From NCBI GenBank assembly GCA_026387435.1, contig JAPLLS010000036.1:1-34098 (forward strand): DNA of 34,098 nucleotides, read 5' to 3'. Made by a program: the position numbers and the translations under genes. The DNA is from Candidatus Omnitrophota bacterium (GTDB lineage: Bacteria; Omnitrophota; Gorgyraeia; Gygaellales; Profunditerraquicolaceae). The notes beneath the pieces were generated by a model. That model was not told the origin of the DNA. It saw nothing but the letters and a program-made list of their open reading frames with translations, and made no database searches. Below, one piece after another: positions 1 to 5,070 of the stretch (positions within the stretch are counted from its first letter, which is position 1; each line of letters opens with the position of its first letter).

Positions 1-1
1 C

Positions 2-151
2 GCTCGAGCCGTGCAGGGGCTTAATCAGGGTGGGATTAAAGCTTATCGGGCTATTCCGGGAACAGTGGCAGATATCGTCAGTCAATTTACAAAAGGCGGT
101 CTTGAAGAAATAACGGTAAACAACGCCTGCGCGCAGCACGGTTGCCATTAA
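2..151 (+). CDS. NifX/NifB-type iron-molybdenum cluster-binding protein, C-terminal fragment
   Basis: An open frame enters from the left edge and stops at TAA 149-151, giving the last 49 residues of a protein. The segment contains GGIKAYRAIPGT, then GGLEE and a terminal NNACAQHGCH. This is the ending of the dinitrogenase iron-molybdenum cofactor family (NifX/NafY/NifB C-terminal fold, also the small MTH1175-like proteins), which bind Fe-S or Fe-Mo clusters. No nif genes are visible, so the stand-alone small family is more likely than a nitrogenase role. The cysteine/histidine-rich tail is a plausible ligand site. The next gene starts 15 nt downstream on the same strand and encodes a DsrE protein, suggesting a shared operon. 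The N-terminus lies outside the window. Confidence 0.8.
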   Translation, partial: ARAVQGLNQGGIKAYRAIPGTVADIVSQFTKGGLEEITVNNACAQHGCH

Positions 152-165
152 GCTGGGGGTGTTAT

Positions 166-486
166 ATGAAGATCGGAGTGATTATTTCAAGCAACGACGC
201 AGAGACTTGCTGGAATGCGTTTCGCTACGCCAACTTTGCGCTTGGTCAGAAGGACGAGGTCAAGGTGTTTTTGGCTGGCAAGGGTGTGGAGTATCAGAGC
301 ATAAGCACCGATAAATTTAATACCGTTAAGCAGGCGGAGAAGTTTTTGCATGCTGGCGGCAAGATCCTTGCTTGCGGGACATGCATCAAGTCTAGGAATC
401 AGGAAGGTAACGAAATGTGCCCAATCAACACGATGAAGGATATGTACGAGATTGTTAAGGAAAGCGATAAGGTCGTTACATTCTGA
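166..486 (+). CDS. DsrE/DsrF-family small sulfur-relay-like protein
   Basis: A 106-residue protein with the DsrE/DsrF/TusD-type flavodoxin-like fold pattern: the opening strand MKIGVIISSND, a middle KVFLAGKGV strand, then GGKILACGTC. Cysteines sit at about residues 15, 70, 73 and 85. C70 is at the position where family members carry the cysteine that receives persulfide sulfur. I chose ATG 166 over the in-frame ATG at 142 because GGGGGT lies just upstream and the family begins with this strand. The downstream end is not followed by a clear terminator. It probably forms an operon with the preceding NifX-like gene. Such pairs occur in anaerobes; the substrate is unknown. Confidence 0.8.
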   Translation: MKIGVIISSNDAETCWNAFRYANFALGQKDEVKVFLAGKGVEYQSISTDKFNTVKQAEKFLHAGGKILACGTCIKSRNQEGNEMCPINTMKDMYEIVKESDKVVTF

Positions 487-490
487 GAAA

Positions 491-572
491 TGTCCGGTGT
501 TTCGAACTAGACAAATCTTAACATTATGAATTCAAAAGAGTTAAGCGATTCTGAGACAAAAATGACCGGACA
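491..572. repeat. Nested inverted repeat, possible mobile-element remnant
   Basis: TGTCCGGT (491-498) is the exact reverse complement of ACCGGACA (565-572). Inside these arms CTTAAC (517-522) pairs with GTTAAG (540-545) around a central GAATTC. A CGGACAAA unit recurs just right of the outer arm. The 82-bp unit has no coding capacity. TGTCCGG-type termini occur on some DDE-transposase elements, so a MITE or solo remnant is possible. It could instead be a weak terminator for the DsrE gene. Confidence 0.4.
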
Positions 573-621
573 AAACGGACAAATTACACGAGGAAAAACC
601 TCTCGGAGAGTCTGATTTTCA

Positions 622-649
622 TTGATAATCCCTATATTTGGGCTATAAT
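622..649 (+). promoter_or_regulatory. Sigma70-type promoter of the candidate small RNA
   Basis: TTGATA (622-627), a 16-nt spacer and a perfect TATAAT (644-649). The predicted start is near 656. No ORF with a plausible start follows before the strong terminator at 743-775, so the transcript is probably non-coding. Confidence 0.6.
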
Positions 650-655
650 AAAAAC

Positions 656-775
656 CTGTATTTAGAGAGAGGTTCCCTTGCGTGACACAACACTGGGACC
701 CCAATTACTGTAACTTATTGTAGCGCAGTGAATTACAACTAGTCCCCGACGGAGATGATCTGTCGGGGATTTTTT
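656..775 (+). ncRNA. Candidate small non-coding RNA of about 120 nt
   Basis: This stretch is bracketed by a near-consensus promoter (622-649) and an intrinsic terminator (743-775), with no supportable ORF between them. Predicted folds: GGUUCCC near 671-677 can pair with GGGACC near 694-699 with one bulged U. Further on, UGUAA and UUACA flank UAUUG and CAGUG to give a two-part stem (5 bp, 2x2 internal loop, 5 bp) capped by UAGCG. The terminator forms the third hairpin. I do not recognise a known family; it lacks the size of tmRNA or RNase P RNA. Expression is inferred from the signals only. Confidence 0.45.
743..775 (+). terminator. Rho-independent terminator
   Basis: TCCCCGAC (743-750) pairs perfectly with GTCGGGGA (762-769), and the hairpin is followed by a run of six T. 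It ends the candidate small RNA and insulates the toxin-antitoxin operon. Confidence 0.85.
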
Positions 776-842
776 ATCTATCGATGTCCCTAGGAGTTGG
801 GGGGTAGAATCGATTTTTATGAACCAATAGAATAACAGGTAT

Positions 843-886
843 GTTGGAAATTCCAACTTGACGTATTTTCATATATATGCTATGCT
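843..886 (+). promoter_or_regulatory. Toxin-antitoxin promoter with palindromic operator
   Basis: A perfect 15-bp palindrome, GTTGGAA-A-TTCCAAC (843-857), abuts the -35 box TTGACG (858-863). After a 17-nt spacer comes TATGCT (881-886), preceded by TGC, an extended -10. GGAGG (892-896) and the antitoxin ATG (906) follow. Palindromes beside the promoter are the usual binding site for AbrB/MazE-type antitoxins, so autoregulation is inferred. Confidence 0.65.
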
Positions 887-905
887 TTGTATGGAGGTAA
901 GAGAT

Positions 906-1169
906 ATGACTATCACAAAATTGAAGGCGAAGAATCAGGTTACAATACCAAGCAGTATTATGAAGAGGCTGCGTTTAAAACCCAATGAACTCTTTGCGGT
1001 GGAGATTGAGGGAAATTTTATCAAGTTTATTCCTGTTAAAGTAGAGCCAAAATACACTGCGGAGGAACTCAAGGCTATTGATACGATTGTTGAGAAAGAA
1101 AAGGGTTCTGGAAAGGTTCTGAAAGCCGGTAAAGATTTTTCGCAATATCTTAAAAAGACTGTTGCATAA
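906..1169 (+). CDS. AbrB/MazE (SpoVT-AbrB) family antitoxin
   Basis: An 87-residue protein beginning MTITKLKAKNQVTIP, the swapped-hairpin SpoVT-AbrB DNA-binding motif (residues about 1-45, with NQVTIPSSI then LRLKPNE). A charged C-terminal tail (about 50-87) is the likely toxin-wrapping segment. ATG 906 is preferred over an in-frame alternative upstream because GGAGG lies 9 nt before it and the AbrB fold starts exactly here. The stop TAA overlaps the toxin ATG by one base (TAATG), indicating translational coupling. The palindrome at 843-857 is the probable autoregulatory operator. Neutralisation of the downstream RelE/ParE protein follows from gene order and family. Confidence 0.88.
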   Translation: MTITKLKAKNQVTIPSSIMKRLRLKPNELFAVEIEGNFIKFIPVKVEPKYTAEELKAIDTIVEKEKGSGKVLKAGKDFSQYLKKTVA

Positions 1170-1450
1170 TGAAAAGTATTGTAATATTGCCTTCTTTCGA
1201 GAAGTCTCTTAAGAAGCTCTCTGCATTGGAAAGGAAACAGACTGTCGAGAGTCTGGAGGCTTTTAATTCAATGCTTATTACTGGTCATTGCCCTGTGGGT
1301 CTCGGATTTAAGAAGATCAATCACGATAAGTACGAACTAAGAGCTACTATTCGTATTCGGGTTGTTATAAAATCTGATGGAGATACTTATTATTTGGTTT
1401 TAGTCGGTAACCACGATGAAGTAAGACGATATCTGAGAGAATACCGGTAG
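1169..1450 (+). CDS. RelE/ParE-superfamily toxin
   Basis: A 93-residue basic protein with the compact RelE/ParE layout: N-terminal helices (PSFEKSLKKLSALERKQTVESLEAF), a central GFKKINHDKYELRA strand, then IRIRVVIKSDG and the C-terminal YLVLVGNHDEVRRYLREYR. The ELR...IRIRV strand pattern and a histidine near the end (GNHDEV) fit RelE-like ribonucleases, but ParE-like gyrase poisons share the fold, so the target is not settled. It overlaps the antitoxin gene by one base and is followed by a strong terminator (1493-1526), so the pair is a closed two-gene operon. No truncation is apparent. Confidence 0.85.
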   Translation: MKSIVILPSFEKSLKKLSALERKQTVESLEAFNSMLITGHCPVGLGFKKINHDKYELRATIRIRVVIKSDGDTYYLVLVGNHDEVRRYLREYR

Positions 1451-1492
1451 TGTCCGCAGCGTATGATTTGTATCGAGAATTAGCAGATCTTT

Positions 1493-1526
1493 AGCCCTGA
1501 TTACTTAACGTGATCAGGGCTTTTTT
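1493..1526 (+). terminator. Rho-independent terminator of the toxin-antitoxin operon
   Basis: AGCCCTGAT (1493-1501) pairs with ATCAGGGCT (1513-1521), followed by six T. It lies 42 nt after the toxin stop codon. Confidence 0.85.
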
Positions 1527-1564
1527 ATCTGGAGAGAAAGTCAACAAAAAGATGAAATAGGTCA

Positions 1565-1593
1565 TTTACAAAAAGTATATATTGAAATAAAAT
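1565..1593 (+). promoter_or_regulatory. Possible promoter upstream of the HTH gene
   Basis: TTTACA (1565-1570), a 17-nt spacer and TAAAAT (1588-1593). The surrounding DNA is AT-rich, so chance matches are likely and confidence is modest. Confidence 0.35.
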
Positions 1594-1656
1594 CTATTAA
1601 GTAATATCAAAGTGCATTAATACTATCGAACAATCCCCGCTTATAGGGTTTTAGCA

Positions 1657-1965
1657 ATGAATAAAATTCTCATTACAAAAGAAGTCGCTATACTATTAAG
1701 GGTGAGTGAGGGGTTTGTCCGAAAATTGATCCGCGATAAGAAATTAATAGCTTACCAAGAAGGCAGTCGCGGCGGGTATAGGATTTTGGAGCGGGATGTA
1801 AATAAATACATTAAGCTAAATCGGAACCGCTACGTTAGGGTATATGGCAGCTTCAAACCTGGAGCCGGTCGCTCAAATTCCCTTGGCCATGCTCTGCGGT
1901 ACGCTTTCCGGAGGGATCCAGTTTACCAAAGCCAGCGCGCGATTAGCTATCAATGCCTCTCCTGA
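1657..1965 (+). CDS. Excisionase/MerR-like helix-turn-helix ORF, C-terminus probably out of frame
   Basis: The first ~57 residues form a winged-HTH of the excisionase (Xis/HTH_17) type: ITKEVAILLRVSEGFVRKLIRDKKL, then GGYRILERDVNKYIK. The remaining ~45 residues look unnatural and are encoded by the same DNA that, in another frame, encodes a conserved DUF4126 C-terminus (1844-2167). The simplest reading is a recombination or deletion joint near 1820-1845 that fused the 5' part of an HTH gene to the 3' part of a DUF4126 gene. The HTH part could still be expressed with an aberrant tail. The ribosome-binding site is weak. Excisionase-like HTH proteins are common in mobile elements, consistent with the patchy surroundings. 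Confidence 0.6.
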   Translation: MNKILITKEVAILLRVSEGFVRKLIRDKKLIAYQEGSRGGYRILERDVNKYIKLNRNRYVRVYGSFKPGAGRSNSLGHALRYAFRRDPVYQSQRAISYQCLS

Positions 1966-2167
1966 GCCGGTCAGTAACGCCGTTGTCAGTACGACGGAAG
2001 ATGGCTTGTCCATGTTTGTTCTTTATATGATTATCAGACATCTGGTCATTGCCACTATCGTTATCGTAGTGTTGATAGCTTTGACGGTCTGGTTGTTGAT
2101 AAAGTTGTTTAAATTCGCCAAGAAGGTGATTGTTTTTCTTTTTCGCAGGAAAAGCGGCGAGTCTTGA
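1844..2167 (+). pseudogene. DUF4126 membrane protein, 5'-truncated
   Basis: This frame encodes the C-terminal half of the DUF4126 family: a glycine-rich segment, then KASARLAINASPEPVSN and a TEDG motif, followed by a long hydrophobic segment (about residues 60-93) and a basic tail RRKSGES. Full-length members carry additional N-terminal membrane segments that are absent here. In this frame the first upstream stop is at 1817-1819, and the ATG at 1844 has no ribosome-binding site. The upstream DNA belongs to the HTH ORF in another frame, so this is best read as a gene remnant. A short functional product cannot be excluded, because the remaining frame is intact to its TGA stop. Confidence 0.6.
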
Positions 2168-2209
2168 GGTTCTTCGCATGGATGAGCAACTAACACAAAG
2201 GAGGTAGGT

Positions 2210-2542
2210 ATGTCTTTTGTACAGGAATTCAAGGAGTTCGCGGTCAAAGGCAATGCGGTTGATATGGCAGTAGGCATAGTCATCGGCGCTTCGTTCGGCA
2301 CGATAGTCACATCTATGGTAAATGATATTATTATGCCCCCTATAGGGTTATTACTCGGCGGCGTGGATTTTAAGAATCTCAAGATAATTCTTAAAGCAGC
2401 TACGCAGGATGTGCCCCCTTTGCCTGCTGTTACTCTCAATTACGGGCAGTTTATCAACACCATGATCAATTTCATAATTGTCGCTTTTTCGATCTTTATT
2501 GTGGTGAAAGGTCTCAACACGCTGAAAAAAGGCAAGGCATAA
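2210..2542 (+). CDS. mscL: Large-conductance mechanosensitive channel MscL
   Basis: A 110-residue inner-membrane channel protein that opens under membrane tension to release solutes in hypo-osmotic shock. It has the N-terminal amphipathic helix [13 protein letters not shown], then TM1 with the family signature [16 protein letters not shown], a periplasmic loop ([15 protein letters not shown]) and TM2 (residues about 81-100). Usual family length is about 130-150 residues. Here the protein ends soon after TM2 (LNTLKKGKA), so the cytoplasmic C-terminal helical bundle is missing. A strong site AAAGGAGG precedes ATG 2210. A decayed YqaE/Pmp3 gene follows 22 nt after the stop. Identification is secure. 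Confidence 0.96.
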   Translation: MSFVQEFKEFAVKGNAVDMAVGIVIGASFGTIVTSMVNDIIMPPIGLLLGGVDFKNLKIILKAATQDVPPLPAVTLNYGQFINTMINFIIVAFSIFIVVKGLNTLKKGKA

Positions 2543-2564
2543 CTTTTTAAAAAAGGAGACGCCT

Positions 2565-2729
2565 ACGAAGATTGTAAAAATAATTTTTGCAATCGTGCTT
2601 CCGCCGGTTGCGGCATTTATGCAGGTTAGCGTTATGAACCATTTCTAGATTAATATTGTTTTGACACTCTTGGGTTTTGTCCCGGGATTGATCCATGTGC
2701 TCTGGTTAGTTCTGACAGATAAAAAATAA
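2565..2729 (+). pseudogene. YqaE/Pmp3-family small membrane protein, broken (ACG at start, internal TAG)
   Basis: Translating from ACG 2565 gives KIVKIIFAIVLPPVAAF, then NHF, a TAG (2646-2648), then INIVLTLLGFVPGLIHVLWLVLTDKK and TAA. This is the whole 54-residue YqaE/Pmp3 (UPF0057) layout: two transmembrane helices, with PP in the first and GxxPGxxHxxW in the second. Members usually have a tryptophan where the TAG stands (TGG to TAG), and the expected ATG is ACG. A good site, AAAAAAGGAG, still sits at the right distance. Both lesions are single-base changes, so this is a recently decayed gene. Initiation at ACG with amber readthrough is possible but unsupported. Confidence 0.75.
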
Positions 2730-2731
2730 AA

Positions 2732-2855
2732 ACCATTCGGTAAGGTTCCTTTATAGTTTCTCCGGGGAACTTGAGTGGTAACCATTAAATTATCCCGCCT
2801 CTGTGTGGGGGAGAGGTTATAGCCATGATCACTTAATGTGCTCATGGCTATTTTT
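2732..2855 (+). ncRNA. Structured terminated RNA (candidate sRNA or 3' UTR)
   Basis: The non-coding stretch folds into three consecutive elements. ACCATTC (2732-2738) pairs with GAGTGGT (2773-2779), stacked on AAG/CTT and TTCC/GGAA (2742-2749 with 2766-2772, one bulged G). CCTCT then pairs with AGAGG (about 2798-2802 with 2811-2815). Last is the terminator at 2819-2855. I see no convincing promoter directly upstream, so it may be processed from the mscL transcript. No family recognised. Confidence 0.35.
2819..2855 (+). terminator. Rho-independent terminator
   Basis: ATAGCCATGA (2819-2828) is perfectly complementary to TCATGGCTAT (2842-2851). The loop holds a further CAC/GTG pairing, and five T follow. 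Confidence 0.85.
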
Positions 2856-2872
2856 CTAATCCCCGAATTTTC

Positions 2873-2901
2873 TTGCTAACCCTCATATTTAGTTTTATAA
2901 T
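2873..2901 (+). promoter_or_regulatory. Promoter of the small membrane protein at 2949
   Basis: TTGCTA (2873-2878), a 17-nt spacer and a perfect TATAAT (2896-2901). Predicted transcription start near 2908, giving a leader of about 40 nt. Confidence 0.55.
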
Positions 2902-2948
2902 ACATCGTTGCGAAAAGCGCAAAGTTTCACCAATAACGAGTCTCAAAG

Positions 2949-3233
2949 ATGGAAAAACATAATTCTGTAAGTTTTATTTTAGTTTGCATAATAGCGGTTT
3001 CCGTTATTCTTTTTTGCAAAGCTGTTTACGAAGATGAGGATTCTCTATTTGAAACCCTATGCAATACGAACGATTTATCGCTCTATACGGAGTTTTTTGC
3101 CGGCATCTTGTTATGCTCCGGAATTTTATATGCGTATCGGACTAGCTCGCTTTCTCCGCAATCGGTTATAGAGGATTTAGCCAGACATGAAAAATCCCCT
3201 CCAGGTAATTCCTCGATTTTAGGAACAGTCTAA
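2949..3233 (+). CDS. Hypothetical small membrane protein
   Basis: A 94-residue protein that I do not recognise. It has two hydrophobic segments (about residues 7-26, SFILVCIIAVSVILFCKAV, and 47-64, EFFAGILLCSGILYAYR) separated by an acidic stretch EDEDSLFETL, and a polar tail. A promoter lies at 2873-2901, but the ribosome-binding site before ATG 2949 is poor, so the start is uncertain. The gene is flanked by a terminator upstream and a secreted-protein gene 50 nt downstream on the same strand. Function cannot be assigned. Confidence 0.55.
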   Translation: MEKHNSVSFILVCIIAVSVILFCKAVYEDEDSLFETLCNTNDLSLYTEFFAGILLCSGILYAYRTSSLSPQSVIEDLARHEKSPPGNSSILGTV

Positions 3234-3283
3234 ATCCGGCATTTAATATTTCTTAAAAACTTATTCCAAAAAAGGATGCTAAA

Positions 3284-3676
3284 ATGAGAAAAATAGTCAG
3301 TATTTTAGTTATATTGTTTTTAATCAGCGGGATAACCGCAATGAGTTTTGCTCAAACTACGAATACAACAAGCGTGACGAAAAGCGAGGTTAAGGCTGAG
3401 GTCAAGCCTGAGGTGAAGGCTGAAGTCAAGGCAGAGGTCAAAACCGAGGTTATCAAGGGGAAAATCATCTCTATTAATACGGCCAAGAACGAAATAGTGG
3501 TAAAAATAAGTAAAACGGATACAGAAAAAAAGATAATAGTTGAACCGGCAGTCATATCGACTTTGAAAGTAAAGCAAGAAGTGAGTATTACCCTTAAAGC
3601 CGGAAGCAACGTCGCTGAAAAAGTAAAAGTTATTCCTTCTGCAACAGCAGCGACCAAGAAGTCCTACAAGAAGTAA
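3284..3676 (+). CDS. Secreted protein with KxEV repeats
   Basis: A 130-residue protein with a clear Sec signal peptide (MRKIVSILVILFLISG..., cleavage likely after SFA, residue 23). After a Thr/Ser-rich spacer, residues about 33-56 repeat a four-residue unit of the KAEV/KPEV/KTEV type, encoded by an imperfect 12-bp DNA repeat. The remainder (about 58-118) is a beta-rich domain (KGKIISINTAKNEIVVKI) of the sort seen in small periplasmic DUF5666/OB-like proteins, then a basic tail KKSYKK. A good site, AAAAAAGGA, precedes the ATG. A terminator follows at 3711-3745, so this is probably the end of a short operon or a single gene. Function unknown. Confidence 0.7.
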   Translation: MRKIVSILVILFLISGITAMSFAQTTNTTSVTKSEVKAEVKPEVKAEVKAEVKTEVIKGKIISINTAKNEIVVKISKTDTEKKIIVEPAVISTLKVKQEVSITLKAGSNVAEKVKVIPSATAATKKSYKK

Positions 3677-3710
3677 GCTCTCGAGTAGAAGGGCATCGAA
3701 GTTTTTATGG

Positions 3711-3745
3711 AAGGCGGGCACAAATGTGCCCGCCTTTCTTGTTTT
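3711..3745 (+). terminator. Rho-independent terminator
   Basis: GGCGGGCACA (3713-3722) pairs perfectly with TGTGCCCGCC (3725-3734). Flanking AA/TT extend the stem, and a T-rich tract follows. It is nearly symmetric and could act in both directions. Confidence 0.8.
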
Positions 3746-3852
3746 GCCAAATCTCGTTCCATTATTCAATTAGCATGATATAATGATTAATATCAAAACA
3801 GAAGCGCGAATAAAATAATCGGAATCAGCCGTAAAATGAGAATAGGTTATCC

Positions 3853-5070
3853 GTGGTTGAAAGAATGACAAGAAAATTGTTTTATCTGTTAATAACGCTT
3901 ATTATTCTAACCGGATGCGCGAGGATGCGCCATGCTGTGCCGGCAGATCTGGTAAGCAGGGCTCAGGTTCTGGGCGCTCCTGACGTTCGGGCTTTTAGCG
4001 ACCAACCCAGCGATATTTTCATCAATGACTTCATAAAATTACTGGAACAGGAGGAATCCGGAGGATTTTCTTTTCTTGATTTTAAAACAGAGAAAAATTA
4101 CTCCGCGCTGGCGATTTCCGGCGGGGCGGCAAAAGGCGCTTACGGTGCGGGTTTGCTTTGCGGCTGGTCAAAAGCAGGGACCCGGCCGGAGTTCCAGATC
4201 GTTACCGGGATAAGCACCGGAGCGGTAATCGGAACTTATGCTTTTTTAGGGAGCAAGTATGACGACGAATTGAAGGAATTCTATACTAAATATTCGACCA
4301 AAGATGTCTGGAAGAATAAGGGGTTATTGTCGGTCCTGCTGGGGGATTCTTTTACCAATAACAGCCCTTTGCGCAGGCTTCTGGCCCGGTATTTCGATAA
4401 AGAGTTGCTTAAAGAAGTTGCCGCCGAATACCGGAAAGGCCGCAGGTTCTATGTGGGGACTACCGATTTGGACGCTCAACGCCTGGTTATCTGGGATATG
4501 GGCAAGATCGCAAATATGGCAGACGATAACGCGTTAGAGCTGTTCCGCAAGATCATTCTGGCCTCCGCGACTATTCCCGCGGCTTTTGCTCCGGTATATT
4601 TTGATGTCAAGGTCGACGATAAGATTTATGATGAAATGCACGTTGACGGGGGAACGGTCAAGCAGGTATTTTTTCTTTATGACGTTTTGCAAGGCATTGA
4701 TAAGGCGGTCACTCAAAAGGGCATGGATACTTCCCGGATAAAATACAGTATTTTTGTGATCAGGAACGGCTTTACGCATCCTGTCTGGAAAGAAACCCCG
4801 GATACGCTTTTTTCTATCGCCGAACGGGCCATTGACACCATGACTAACGCCCAGAGTATCGGTGACCTTTATCAATTGTATACTTTTACAAGATTAGGCA
4901 AAGGGGATTTTAATCTTGCTTACATCCCGGCAACATTTAAGTCTAAATCAAAAGAGTTTTTTGATCCGGTAGAAATGCGCGAGCTTTTTGCTCTGGGATT
5001 TCAAGAGGCTTCCCAGGGTTATCAATGGAAAAAATCTCCTCCGGGGCTGGAAATAGACGAAAGGAATTGA
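3853..5070 (+). CDS. Patatin-like phospholipase, lipoprotein
   Basis: A 405-residue patatin-family serine lipase or acyl hydrolase with a Ser-Asp dyad. The oxyanion loop SGGAAKGAYGAG is at about residues 89-100, the nucleophile elbow GISTG at 119-123 (Ser121), and the catalytic Asp in DGG at 265-267. An N-terminal lipobox LTGC (Cys22) predicts membrane anchoring by lipidation, so it probably acts on envelope lipids. Start: GTG 3853 (AGG 7 nt upstream) or ATG 3865, four codons later; both keep the signal peptide. The stop overlaps the start of the P-type ATPase (TGATG), implying translational coupling, although a functional link between the two is not obvious. Substrate unknown. Confidence 0.9.
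   Translation: MVERMTRKLFYLLITLIILTGCARMRHAVPADLVSRAQVLGAPDVRAFSDQPSDIFINDFIKLLEQEESGGFSFLDFKTEKNYSALAISGGAAKGAYGAGLLCGWSKAGTRPEFQIVTGISTGAVIGTYAFLGSKYDDELKEFYTKYSTKDVWKNKGLLSVLLGDSFTNNSPLRRLLARYFDKELLKEVAAEYRKGRRFYVGTTDLDAQRLVIWDMGKIANMADDNALELFRKIILASATIPAAFAPVYFDVKVDDKIYDEMHVDGGTVKQVFFLYDVLQGIDKAVTQKGMDTSRIKYSIFVIRNGFTHPVWKETPDTLFSIAERAIDTMTNAQSIGDLYQLYTFTRLGKGDFNLAYIPATFKSKSKEFFDPVEMRELFALGFQEASQGYQWKKSPPGLEIDERN

Noticed and set aside
142-165. Upstream ATG for the DsrE gene (142)
   Set aside because: It overlaps the end of the preceding gene and adds residues MPLSWGCY not found in the family; ATG 166 has a GGGGGT site.
1-486. Nitrogenase-related locus
   Set aside because: Only a NifX/NifB-like C-terminus and a DsrE protein are present; such small proteins occur widely without nitrogenase.
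2646-2648. TAG read as an amino acid (stop reassignment)
   Set aside because: Other genes here end with TAG at their family's normal length (toxin, glycosyltransferase, second Rieske), so TAG is a normal stop.
3390-3452. 12-bp repeat tract as a CRISPR-like or regulatory repeat
   Set aside because: It lies in frame inside a signal-peptide protein and encodes KxEV units, so it is a protein repeat.
3320-3769. Long antisense reading frames opposite the KxEV-repeat protein
   Set aside because: They mirror the repeat and hydrophobic codons of the plus-strand gene; no ribosome-binding site or family match.
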